Below, piece by piece: positions 16,901 to 22,612 of a stretch of DNA of 22,612 bases; within the stretch, counting starts at the first letter, position 1, and each line of letters begins with the position of its first letter. Under the pieces are notes generated by a model. It made no database searches. It was not told the DNA's origin and was given only the letters and a program-made list of their open reading frames with translations. The translations under genes were made by a program, and so were the position numbers. Origin of the DNA: a virus; IMG/VR virus record IMGVR_UViG_3300030406_000181, positions 1 to 22,612 of that record; one strand, 5' to 3'.

Positions 16901-17634
16901 AAACTGGTAACACCTAGTAAAGAAGCAGTGGCAGCCTTTAAAACGATCTCTAAATCTTCAGCTATAACTTCAGTGTCTGCGTGTGTACCACTACTAGTAG
17001 TTCCACTCTCATAAGTGTGTCCACTAGGCGGTGTCTTATTACTATCTAAACCCGTACCTCCGTGTGGCACAACTTGACCGTCTAAATATATATCGTATGT
17101 CTTCTCGTAGTCACCTAGCTTAACAAACACTAACGCTTCGTTTTCTAAGTCTTTTGTTTTTAAAGAAGCATCAGTGTTTATATTTACCAGTCTGTTCTTA
17201 TTAACAAGAAATGTATAGTCCGCTACTGTTAAAGCTCTTAGGTCTTTTAACGGATTGGTAACTGCTCCTAACGAACTGCTCCCAAGACTTAAATACTGAC
17301 TAGCTATAGACGATACAGATACAGTAGCATTTCTAGAAACCGTACTACCACTACTAGAAATAGAAACAACAGTTGCACCAACACCACCCAACGACACCGT
17401 CAGTACGTATTGGTTCTCTTCGTCCCGTTTAACAAAGTGTGTAAATAGATTACTACTTGTACTACTACTGTCTATATTCTTTACGTAGTTAGTATTAGGA
17501 CGTTTCTTCAGTCCCTCAACAACAGTAGCCCAAGCGTTAATCTGTTCGTCGCACTGACCGGGGTATCTTAGGTTGTCAGGCTGTTGTGATACGCCCTGTG
17601 CGAGATTAGGTACGCTATTAACTAATAACGGCAT
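13978..17634 (-). CDS. tail tubular protein B / nozzle (T7 gp12-like), enlarged
   Basis: This protein forms the nozzle of the short tail and holds the gate for DNA exit. The N-terminus, LAQGVSQQPDNLRYPGQCDE and then GLKKRPNTNYV, matches the T7 gp12 signature. The central SFVGQTINDVFFFKNRLGFL, with nearby SVVFSEADEYFNF and PIDVGLSHTKVAILQHA, is also diagnostic. At 1218 residues it is about 420 longer than T7 gp12 (794). The extra sequence falls mainly at about 200-420 (Thr/Ser/Gly-rich) and about 800-1100. The second insertion holds a carbohydrate-binding-like segment (about 1027-1064, YSGSIYKCIETHTS then PDTSAKW). The gene starts in a TAATG overlap with the tail adaptor gene. Confidence 0.93.
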   Translation of the reverse strand: MPLLVNSVPNLAQGVSQQPDNLRYPGQCDEQINAWATVVEGLKKRPNTNYVKNIDSSSTSSNLFTHFVKRDEENQYVLTVSLGGVGATVVSISSSGSTVSRNATVSVSSIASQYLSLGSSSLGAVTNPLKDLRALTVADYTFLVNKNRLVNINTDASLKTKDLENEALVFVKLGDYEKTYDIYLDGQVVPHGGTGLDSNKTPPSGHTYESGTTSSGTHADTEVIAEDLEIVLKAATASLLGVTSLTLSGGSGFANSENIKNDKANTSIFYTYKLIQKDSGGTIIGNGCQGDVTFSGGAVTAQTKTQNGSGYDTDTTTNPLTLQIIKHTQTAKVRSKFKKYSRNVQLRAAGKSESRTIYKYYPETTEQIVYEGTPGATVGSVTLPSISPSDITISTTTYEIERQGAVIKITGDTDFRIRTEDGLANQGLGVAYKEVASITDLPRRCFDGFRIRIRGDADIAQDDYYVRFQTKDREDFGEGSWIECAGWQNTSTSASLSVGIDTTLDFATMPITIVPVFGQVSLGQDTNLIYSFRAEVPNEKEGIEVEDRAFGYTSRLAGDDFTNPFPSFVGQTINDVFFFKNRLGFLTDTSVVFSEADEYFNFFRTTTQQLLDSAPIDVGLSHTKVAILQHAIPFQEKLMLFSKQSQFVLRGADVLSPKTVAISPVTEFDISDSVEPVALGNYIYFTFKRNDFEGMYEYYVDNNTEVFDAEEVTQQVPKYIPNNVRKIAGSQAENTLVVSTTDDLKTLYVYKYFWSNKEKIQSAWMKFTFDRDVVGFDFIDSQLYMITKDTEGLHLEFLTLEDGLKDTGLDYALLLDSRVDGNSFSSEPTNPNPTATTEVGMKVVFLTDTTDFPVNTYGEITAKDTDPFDTGFTFPTTDGTPPYSAPYPQVRVINKWHPFITAGEDYDLVQVQIVGGVLNNMKFGNTSSGSQWVGLGAGRGVDWEVLYDTPVVYHTIRSDETSVSDTFYENVPAESRGTRWEAIAGDIFYNTATKKTTIFKIPYDTTGIELYTKIGTQRTVSIANSSTIDVTGTISSYASYSGSIYKCIETHTSTASETPDTSAKWTVSTDVTSATAWSSGRLYNDDTYFVIGKPYNMLYRFSDQSLKQPTERGGRSASDYTYQTIRSGSINYADTGHFTVEVTPEYRDTYSYVFNPDIVGADLSLNEFAPQNGHFRFAVQAQPGEVKIEVKSDSALPCKLLAAEFESMFVSRSRRYGS

Positions 17635-18212
17635 TATCTGTCTAGCACTCTAAGTACGCTGTAGTGGTCAAAGATAGTTCTGTCAGCTGCTTCACTGTCG
17701 GCATCAATAGCCCGTGCTTTAGCTTCCACTTCGTCACGTGTAGCAAACCCTTCTATCTCACGACTACCCAAGAAACGATTAGCGAAGATACGGGCGGCTT
17801 TAACTGTGATGTAATGTCGGAACTGTTCAGGTAGTTCTGTGAAGTCCAACTCAAAAGTTATGGAGGCTTTAACCTCCTTAGTCCATTCGTCCGTGTGATT
17901 CTTCCTATCGTATAAGGTTAGTCCACGTTGAACTGGATCATTTTCTGTATAAAGTTCTGGATCAAGATCAACCCGTAGTGTGTTACTTGGCAGGGTTATC
18001 TTGCTGGTTACTGCATCAGGGGTAAGGGTGTATTCGTGTTCTGTATTGAAATGCCATCCCTCTGACTGTATGGCTCTGCTTGTTTCATCCAATGTATTCT
18101 CTGCTTGAACAACGGTAACTGGTACGGCTGTCCCTGATAAAGTGTTTACTGGTGCTTCTCCGATGACGCTAATCATCGTGTTTACTGCGTTAAGTTTTGT
18201 TGTCAGAGCCAT
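17634..18212 (-). CDS. tail tubular protein A / adaptor (T7 gp11-like)
   Basis: This 192-residue protein forms the adaptor ring between portal and nozzle (T7 gp11, 196 aa). Matching landmarks are LNAVNTMISVIGEAPVNTL at the N-terminus, AIQSEGWHFNTE (T7: QIQSRGWTFNIE), and LPEQFRHYITVKAARIFANR followed by FLGSREIEG near the C-terminus. The ATG follows a T-rich run at the foot of a terminator-like hairpin and has no Shine-Dalgarno sequence, which is unusual for a gene that must be well expressed. The stop overlaps the nozzle start (TAATG). Confidence 0.93.
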   Translation of the reverse strand: MALTTKLNAVNTMISVIGEAPVNTLSGTAVPVTVVQAENTLDETSRAIQSEGWHFNTEHEYTLTPDAVTSKITLPSNTLRVDLDPELYTENDPVQRGLTLYDRKNHTDEWTKEVKASITFELDFTELPEQFRHYITVKAARIFANRFLGSREIEGFATRDEVEAKARAIDADSEAADRTIFDHYSVLRVLDR

Positions 18213-18214
18213 AA

Positions 18215-18270
18215 TAAAAAGAGTACTCGGAGAAGGGAGCGGAACGAATCACAGACCTCCCAACACCGAG
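18215..18270 (-). terminator. terminator-like hairpin after the major capsid gene
   Basis: On the minus strand an outer stem CTCGG/CCGAG (18266-18270 with 18226-18230) encloses an inner stem GGGAG/CTCCC (18257-18261 with 18235-18239). A four-by-four internal loop separates the stems, and the apical loop is 17 bases. A run of five T with further T/A follows five bases after the foot of the stem. T7 has its late terminator at this place, downstream of gene 10. The stems are short and interrupted, so it is probably leaky, giving more capsid than tail transcript. Confidence 0.5.
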
Positions 18271-18280
18271 AGAAACAGGG

Positions 18281-19342
18281 TTACTTCTGCAATTCGATAG
18301 CACACTCAGGACGGAGAACTCCGTGACCCATAGCATACTTTGCAACAAAAAGCGTACCTTGACGTTCGATTTGGTACTCAGATTCAGTAGCCAAGTCGAG
18401 CAGTTTAACAGTTCCAACAGCAGCGGAATGAGAAACGATACCAAGCGTGTTAGTAAAGTCACCATTGTATCCGATACCACTAGCACCAAACACGTCGTTG
18501 CTTGCTTCACCGTCTCCAGTAGAAACAGCTGACAAGTCAGTCGATGGAATGTGGTTGGATTTGTAGATCGTGATACCAGCTACTTGTGGAATTGATCCTG
18601 AAGCGATGCTTCCTAAACCTCCAACGTCTTTGTTGACTGCGGAAGTAGAGATAGCAAGAGTTCCAGCACCACCAGTGATAAGTTTGTAGTACTCTTGAGG
18701 ACGAAGAACAGCGAAGCGTCCGTCTGAAGGAACGTCGTTTTCGTCAAGCTTCTGAGCAGCAGTGAAAAGAGCAGCAGTTAACTCAGCACCTGTTGGATCG
18801 CTGTTGTCAGCGTCGTCGGCAGAGTCAGTAGTGTCTCCCATTGCGTTAGCAGAAACATCAAGGATACCACCAGTATTACCACCAGTAACGGCAGCAGAAC
18901 TACGAGCAGCAGCGATGAACACTTTAGCCATAGCGGTATCGAAACGAACAGCAAGAGCCTTACCCAATTCGTTAGCATAAACTGAACGAATGTCGTAGTG
19001 GTTCTTTACGTCGTCGATGTTTGACAAGAAAGTAGAAGCCAAAAGCATCTTATCGATAGTGATGACTTTCTCAGCTTTCTTGATGTCGCTAAGGTAGCTG
19101 TTTCCGGCGTCAGCGATGTTTTCACCGGGTGTGTGGTAAGAAGCACTAGCGATTCCAGTTACTGGGAACTGTGCAGACTTACCGTTTTCGATTGTGCGAA
19201 CAGTGTGAAGAGCTTTGAAGATGTTGCTTTCCTCGAAGGTTTGCAGAATTTCTCCGCTAAACTTTTTAAGAAACAAAGCATCTACGTCACCAGCACTATT
19301 AATCTGTCCTACACGTGAGGGGGATGTATCTCCATTAGCCAT
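18281..19342 (-). CDS. major capsid protein (T7 gp10-like)
   Basis: This 353-residue protein is the HK97-fold shell protein (T7 gp10A, 345 aa). Conserved blocks are FSGEILQTFEESNIFKALH, ENGKSAQFPVTG, YHTPGENI, KKAEKVITIDKMLLAS, HYDIRSVYANELGKALA, and the C-terminal SAAVGTVKLLDLA with AKYAMGHGVLRPE. A good ribosome site (AGGAGA) lies ten bases before the ATG. The gene has its own leader of about 135 bases behind a sigma70-like promoter and is followed by a terminator-like hairpin, so it is the best insulated gene here, as expected for the most abundant virion protein. Confidence 0.97.
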   Translation of the reverse strand: MANGDTSPSRVGQINSAGDVDALFLKKFSGEILQTFEESNIFKALHTVRTIENGKSAQFPVTGIASASYHTPGENIADAGNSYLSDIKKAEKVITIDKMLLASTFLSNIDDVKNHYDIRSVYANELGKALAVRFDTAMAKVFIAAARSSAAVTGGNTGGILDVSANAMGDTTDSADDADNSDPTGAELTAALFTAAQKLDENDVPSDGRFAVLRPQEYYKLITGGAGTLAISTSAVNKDVGGLGSIASGSIPQVAGITIYKSNHIPSTDLSAVSTGDGEASNDVFGASGIGYNGDFTNTLGIVSHSAAVGTVKLLDLATESEYQIERQGTLFVAKYAMGHGVLRPECAIELQK

Positions 19343-19509
19343 GATATATAATCTCCTATATTACGTATGTTATTATTATTGTGTTAGTTATGTTTAGTTT
19401 GACTCTCACTTCGTTCGTTCACAGGATTGTCTACCGCAGTAGGTCGAGGACTAGTAGTCGTAATCGTCTATATAAATATCCTTAATTAAAATCAAAATAG
19501 TCTTGACTG
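19343..19509 (-). promoter_or_regulatory. untranslated leader of the major capsid gene
   Basis: This 167-base region holds no gene. Reading toward the capsid gene it contains the -10 box of the promoter below and then TTTATATAGA (19467-19476), shared with the region after large terminase. A GACTA-C-TAGTC palindrome comes next. Then a small CUAC-UGCG-GUAG hairpin follows at 19431-19442, whose loop fits the very stable UNCG tetraloop class. After it come CGAACGAACGAA and an AT-rich ribosome-binding stretch with AGGAGA. The sequence ATATAGGAGA next to the start also resembles the end of a T7 promoter (TATAGGGAGA), but the ribosome-site reading is simpler. Confidence 0.6.
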
Positions 19510-19513
19510 TCAA
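19485..19513 (-). promoter_or_regulatory. sigma70-type promoter for the major capsid gene
   Basis: On the minus strand a perfect -35 box TTGACA (19508-19513) is followed by exactly 17 bases and a -10 box TTTAAT (19485-19490), one mismatch from TATAAT. Transcription would start near 19478, about 136 bases before the capsid ATG. The -35 box overlaps the stop-codon end of the upstream membrane-protein gene. The TTGAC-A-GTCAA half-palindrome around the -35 box could also be a protein-binding site. Confidence 0.6.
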
Positions 19514-19977
19514 CCTCTTCTGCCAGATGGACCAAAATAGAAACCTAAGATGCAAGGCAGAATTACTGTGCATCCCATAAGGCTGATGTGTCCAGAAGAA
19601 ATAACGATTGGCTTTTGAGCAGCTTGCCACTTGAAGAGTCCAAAGAGGAACTCGTTGTATCCTTCTCCGTCTGCATTGGTGACTGTGAGGATTTCTGCGT
19701 GTGGATATAGGGTGCAGAGGACGATACACGCACAGAGCGTAGACACCCCGATAATAGCAAGACAACGACGAGTATTAGAAACAAACTCAGAAGTACCTGC
19801 TTTAGCAAGCTCAGCTTGGAGTCTAAGAAAATTATCGTTTGCACGAGCTTCTCTCGCCATTTCAATATCGTGCTTTTGCTGACGAGCTTCAAATACGTAC
19901 CCAAAAACACCCTTGAGAATAGCACCCATAGCCGTGCTACCCCCACCCGTAATGAACAACATAAGCAACTCACCCAT
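19510..19977 (-). CDS. membrane protein, three-span holin-like candidate
   Basis: This 155-residue protein has two strong membrane spans, LAIIGVSTLCACIVLCTLYP (about 71-90) and LMGCTVILPCILGFYFGPSG (about 133-152). A weaker glycine-rich N-terminal segment (LLMLFITGGGSTAMGAILKG) may be a third. A charged helix (about 30-65) links the first two. The GGGSTAxGAxxKG start and the GFYFxPSGRR end are features I recall from a recurrent marine-phage protein without proven function. Topology resembles three-span holins of gene-transfer-agent type (GTA_holin_3TM), which is a weak analogy. It starts one base after the stop of the gene upstream, so the two form a unit. A holin role is inference. Confidence 0.75.
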   Translation of the reverse strand: MGELLMLFITGGGSTAMGAILKGVFGYVFEARQQKHDIEMAREARANDNFLRLQAELAKAGTSEFVSNTRRCLAIIGVSTLCACIVLCTLYPHAEILTVTNADGEGYNEFLFGLFKWQAAQKPIVISSGHISLMGCTVILPCILGFYFGPSGRRG

Positions 19978-19978
19978 T

Positions 19979-20305
19979 TCACTCTACGACGTTGTATCTC
20001 ATTTTATCCAGAAGTTCCTCGTGCTTACCCATCTGTTTCTCTATGAAGCTTAACCTCATATTCTGTTCAGCATCATCCGGCAACGCACCAAGTTCTCCTC
20101 TGGGCCACTTCACTCTAAACTCTGCATTAAGTTCTACGTCGTGCTTCAACCTCATAATCTCTAAATCTAAAGCATTTAACTTATTCCATATAACACTGTA
20201 TCCCCAAACCACACTACCTACCACAGCTATTACTTTAGCCACGAATGCTAGGTTGGCTTTGACCTGTGTGTTTTCTCCTAATTCTGCTGCCATGTCCTTA
20301 ATCAT
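19979..20305 (-). CDS. small membrane-anchored protein (LGENTQ family), partner of the holin-like gene
   Basis: This protein is 108 residues from the first ATG, or 104 from the ATG at 20293. It has a hydrophobic segment (about 17-36, VKANLAFVAKVIAVVGSVVW). A charged, partly helical C-terminal part follows with FRVKWPRGELGALPDDAEQN and a helix around EKQMGKHEELLDKM. The ELGENTQVKANL start is one I recall from small marine-phage proteins next to the GFYFxPSGRR membrane protein, which is also its neighbour here. One membrane span plus a helical domain would fit a spanin, an antiholin or a virion membrane contact protein. AAGG lies only two bases before the second ATG, so the start is uncertain. 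Confidence 0.72.
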   Translation of the reverse strand: MIKDMAAELGENTQVKANLAFVAKVIAVVGSVVWGYSVIWNKLNALDLEIMRLKHDVELNAEFRVKWPRGELGALPDDAEQNMRLSFIEKQMGKHEELLDKMRYNVVE

Positions 20306-20428
20306 AGTAACTAACGACTATCTAAGCAAAGAAAAACCGCCTTGAGCTGCTCGTTAAACTTCCAAAACCAATAAAGGAAGCACCCCATACGAACGCCCAA
20401 GGCGGTACACATTATGAATTAAAACAAC
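20306..20428. other. intergenic region between scaffold and the membrane-protein pair
   Basis: This 123-base region has no gene. Its centre is a long structured hairpin with a T-tract, reported separately as a terminator. The 25 bases left of it, before the next gene, contain no clear sigma70 boxes. It is not obvious how the two downstream genes are transcribed if the terminator is efficient; read-through is the simplest answer. Confidence 0.7.
20331..20406 (-). terminator. structured intrinsic terminator after the scaffold gene
   Basis: On the minus strand a perfect nine-base-pair outer stem ACCGCCTTG/CAAGGCGGT (20398-20406 with 20336-20344) is followed directly by TTTTC TTT. Inside lies a second stem GUUCGU/ACGAGC (with one G-U pair) and then a third, CUUCC/GGAAG, with a 12-base loop. 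The GC-rich foot and U-tract are the hallmarks of an intrinsic terminator on this strand only, and the other strand lacks a T-tract after the stem. The nested inner helices are more elaborate than usual. Confidence 0.78.
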
Positions 20429-21205
20429 TTAGATATTACTTACAGAAAGTCGTCTGTCAATCTCTTCGTGATATGCTTTATCACCACTACGATAACGTGG
20501 GTCAGCTTGTGCTCGTGCTAACTCCTGCATACTTTTAAAAGGCATAGTAGATGTCCCTGTTACAGAACCTTGTGTTAGTTTAGGCTGTGCTCCTGTAGCG
20601 TTCTGATACCTAGCGTACAATCCTTGCACTGCTAACTTCGCTTGCTGTACCGTGCCTCCCGTAACAGCTTCGTCAAAGGCGTCGATCTCTTCGGATGGTA
20701 GATGTTCGTTTGCCCATTCAGCCATTTGATCGTATTGACCACCTGCAACGCTTTTGATGTCTGTCTCTTCTGATTGCATGAGAGCTTGTTGACCAGCTGC
20801 GTAACTATCGACGAGATCACGTGGTAGTCCTATCCCTTCAAGCTTTTGATAAGTTTCTTCAGACAGTTGACCGTCATTTTGAAAGAACTCCTGACTAGCT
20901 TCCACAACAGCTTCATTATAATTAGTGCTCTCTTGAGTATTATCTTCGTTGTTCTCTTCAGTTTGTTGTGGTTGTTCCTCATCTTGGGTTTGTTGTTCGG
21001 GTTGTCCAAGTTTCTTTTCAAGTTCGGAATACGACTTCGCCATTTCTTCCGCACTACTGAACTTCTCAGGTAGCCATGAAGGACGTTCTTCTGTCGGTGC
21101 TTGTTCTTCCGTAGTCTCAACAACTTCGTCAGTCTTAGACTCCTCTGTTGGTTCGATTTCACTCGGTGCTTTTTCGTTTATCTCTACTCGGTGTAATTCA
21201 GCCAT
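20429..21205 (-). CDS. capsid scaffolding protein (T7 gp9-like)
   Basis: This 258-residue, very acidic, Glu/Gln-rich protein lies directly after the portal gene, like T7 gene 9 (307 aa). Scaffold proteins shape the procapsid and leave before DNA fills it. The N-terminal 110 residues are low-complexity acidic (TEESKTDEVVETTEEQAPTE) with one ordered block RPSWLPEKFSSAEEMAKSYS. This PSWLPEKF-x(5)-A-x-SY-x-ELEKKLG element is widely seen in phage scaffolds. A helical middle leads to a C-terminal basic motif, SMQELARAQADPRYRSGDKA, the usual capsid-contact region. The ribosome site AGAGGAA lies seven bases before the ATG, which follows the portal stop by three bases. Confidence 0.92.
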   Translation of the reverse strand: MAELHRVEINEKAPSEIEPTEESKTDEVVETTEEQAPTEERPSWLPEKFSSAEEMAKSYSELEKKLGQPEQQTQDEEQPQQTEENNEDNTQESTNYNEAVVEASQEFFQNDGQLSEETYQKLEGIGLPRDLVDSYAAGQQALMQSEETDIKSVAGGQYDQMAEWANEHLPSEEIDAFDEAVTGGTVQQAKLAVQGLYARYQNATGAQPKLTQGSVTGTSTMPFKSMQELARAQADPRYRSGDKAYHEEIDRRLSVSNI

Positions 21206-21208
21206 CTA

Positions 21209-22612
21209 TTATTCCTCTTGTGGTTGTTCTTGTGCTGCCATGTACTGCTCCTGTGCTGCGTTGATAGCAGGTGTACCAAGTTTCTGTGCCATCTCCATCA
21301 TCTGAGCTTGTTGCATAGCTTGTTGAATCTCTTCTTCTGTCTTGATGAGTCCCTCAGTTTCTATACCAAGAGCAGTAGCACGACGCTTGAAGTAGTCAGA
21401 TACATTTAAGTATTGAGTGACTGCTTGTGGTCCTACTACCTGATTAGCCCCTGCCAAGAATAGATCAAGACGTTGTAAATCATTACCACGACCAAGTGCT
21501 TCCACACCGGTAACAATAGTAGGTTTAACAATATCTTTAGGTAACTTAGGCAGACGCTTGTCCTTGGACATACGATCCATCAGACGACTGACGATTGGTA
21601 GTTGTAGTTCCTGTGACAGCAGAGAGTAGAGACCACCGAGGGCGGCTTCAAGCTCTTGGCTCAACATCCGTATCTCCTCGGCAGTAACTCTCTCAGCGTC
21701 TCTAACAACCCCTGATGTCAGAAGAAATGCTTGTGACAAACGATCCGTAATACCAGCCATAGTAGCTTGTGCAGTACGGAAGTCATTAAACTTATTAAGT
21801 TGTAATACTGATACGTCCCCATCAGACCCTTGTACGATAGCACCGTTAGGAGCTTCAGCCAGTGTACGTGCTCGTGTTGTTCCGTTAGGATTAACCATGA
21901 ACAATACTTTAGCTGCTGCTGCACTACCTTCTACGATAGCTTTTGTTAGTGCTTCAAGTGATTTGATGTCTCCGATGTACTCTTCAACAAACCCACGTCC
22001 GTAGTCTTCTCCATCTATCTGTGTATAACGTAACGGTAACCACGGGGACTTGTCTATAGGATACTCACCAATACTTTCTTCGATGAGCATACCTTTAACA
22101 TCCTGATATACTTTATACTTGTCGTCTTCCCGTACTATAGCTGTGTATAAGTCGCAGGTGTTTTCTTTCTCTTGGCGGTATACTTCCTCACGAACACTCT
22201 CAGGTAACATCATAGGTGCTACCGTTTCTTTGACAGCTATGTGCGTAACGTTACCCATTGGATCACGCTTAACAACGTAACGATCAAGACGGAACACTCT
22301 CATACCTCCTTCATCAGGTAAGTACAACAGACTGTTACCACTGATAAGAAGATTCTTTAGTGCTTGGAATATACCGTTCCTAAAGTTCTGTACTTCTACT
22401 TCCTGTGATACACTACGCTCAACATCAGCCAGTGCTTTCTCTAAGTCCGTCCGTAACTGCTCCGCTCCTTCAGGTCCTAGTTCAGCTTTAGCTTTATCTA
22501 ATTCGTAGCGATCTATTACCAAACGAAAGAACGGAGCATTTGGCGGTAAGAGGGCAAGTAAAAGTTTAGACGCTAAGTTAAGTACACCTCTAGCTCCTAT
22601 GCCTTGGTACGG
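21209..22612 (-). CDS. portal protein / head-tail connector (T7 gp8-like), partial
   Basis: This is the dodecameric portal ring through which DNA enters and leaves the head. The frame is open to the window edge, so the gene is truncated at its 5' end, and 467 codons are visible. The first visible residues PYQGIGARGVLNLASKLLLA match T7 gp8 (PWQAVGARGLNNLASKLMLA), which shows that the true start lies outside; about 60 residues are missing. Further matches are LISGNSLLYLP, DGEDYGRGFVEEYIGDIKSL, ERVTAEEIRMLSQELEAALG followed by GLYSLLSQELQLP, and VTGVEALGRGNDL. The C-terminus is Gln/Met-rich, as usual. The stop is three bases before the scaffold start. Confidence 0.96.
   Translation of the reverse strand, partial: PYQGIGARGVLNLASKLLLALLPPNAPFFRLVIDRYELDKAKAELGPEGAEQLRTDLEKALADVERSVSQEVEVQNFRNGIFQALKNLLISGNSLLYLPDEGGMRVFRLDRYVVKRDPMGNVTHIAVKETVAPMMLPESVREEVYRQEKENTCDLYTAIVREDDKYKVYQDVKGMLIEESIGEYPIDKSPWLPLRYTQIDGEDYGRGFVEEYIGDIKSLEALTKAIVEGSAAAAKVLFMVNPNGTTRARTLAEAPNGAIVQGSDGDVSVLQLNKFNDFRTAQATMAGITDRLSQAFLLTSGVVRDAERVTAEEIRMLSQELEAALGGLYSLLSQELQLPIVSRLMDRMSKDKRLPKLPKDIVKPTIVTGVEALGRGNDLQRLDLFLAGANQVVGPQAVTQYLNVSDYFKRRATALGIETEGLIKTEEEIQQAMQQAQMMEMAQKLGTPAINAAQEQYMAAQEQPQEE

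Noticed and set aside
18190-18510. Frame open through the capsid stop (+1), possible gp10B-like frameshift extension
   Set aside because: T7 makes a longer capsid form by a -1 shift. Here the -1 frame closes about a dozen codons later, and the longer frame needs a +1 shift. I see no slippery sequence near the stop, and the extension would cross the terminator hairpin.
19343-19352. ATATAGGAGA before the capsid gene as a T7-type promoter
   Set aside because: Only the initiation end resembles the T7 promoter, with poor agreement in the recognition half. AGGAGA is fully explained as the ribosome site.
22430-22522. Portal start at 22522
   Set aside because: That codon is TTG and the frame continues upstream to the window edge with clear similarity to the T7 portal, so it is an internal codon of a truncated gene.
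1-22612. tRNA genes, CRISPR arrays, insertion sequences, integrase or attachment site
   Set aside because: Non-coding stretches are short (all under 200 bases) and none folds into a tRNA or shows repeat-spacer order; no transposase or integrase motif was seen.

Overview
The window is the late (structural, packaging and lysis) half of a T7-like short-tailed phage genome. Every supported gene lies on the minus strand, so the genes are read from the right edge to the left. The order follows the T7 plan: portal (gp8), scaffold (gp9), major capsid (gp10), tail tube adaptor (gp11), tail nozzle (gp12), gp13-like protein, internal virion proteins (gp14, gp15, gp16), tail fibre (gp17), a small membrane protein in the holin/spanin position, small terminase (gp18) and large terminase (gp19). 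The assignments rest on recognisable T7-family motifs and on this gene order. The AT-rich composition and the set of very small basic proteins (families I remember as DUF5872 and DUF6321) point to a marine phage. No gene here fixes the host, and no polymerase, integrase, tRNA or CRISPR array is present.

Right part (22612-17634): the portal gene runs off the window edge and is followed by scaffold, major capsid and tail adaptor. T7 has scaffold next to capsid. Here two small membrane-protein genes (20305-19979 and 19977-19510) sit between them. A structured intrinsic terminator (20331-20406) lies in front of this pair. A near-consensus sigma70-type promoter (19485-19513) follows it and serves the capsid gene. 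A second, weaker terminator-like hairpin lies after the capsid gene (18215-18270), where T7 has its late terminator.

Middle part (17634-5253): a nozzle protein about 400 residues longer than T7 gp12, a gp13-like protein, and three ejection-core proteins. The last of these has 1828 residues. It lacks a visible transglycosylase domain but carries acidic linkers and a three-copy coiled-coil repeat of about 138 residues. Most junctions here are TAATG-type stop/start overlaps or gaps of a few bases, so translation is probably coupled.

Left part (5208-1): a modular tail fibre, an 84-residue membrane/coiled-coil protein, then a run of four overlapping or abutting genes for tiny lysine- and arginine-rich proteins. 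Two of these (2764-2916, GTG start, and 2371-2502) are short and easily missed. They end in the same AIKKKK tail. Small and large terminase close the block. The last 181 bases are AT-rich, rich in short palindromes, and share a 10-mer with the capsid leader.
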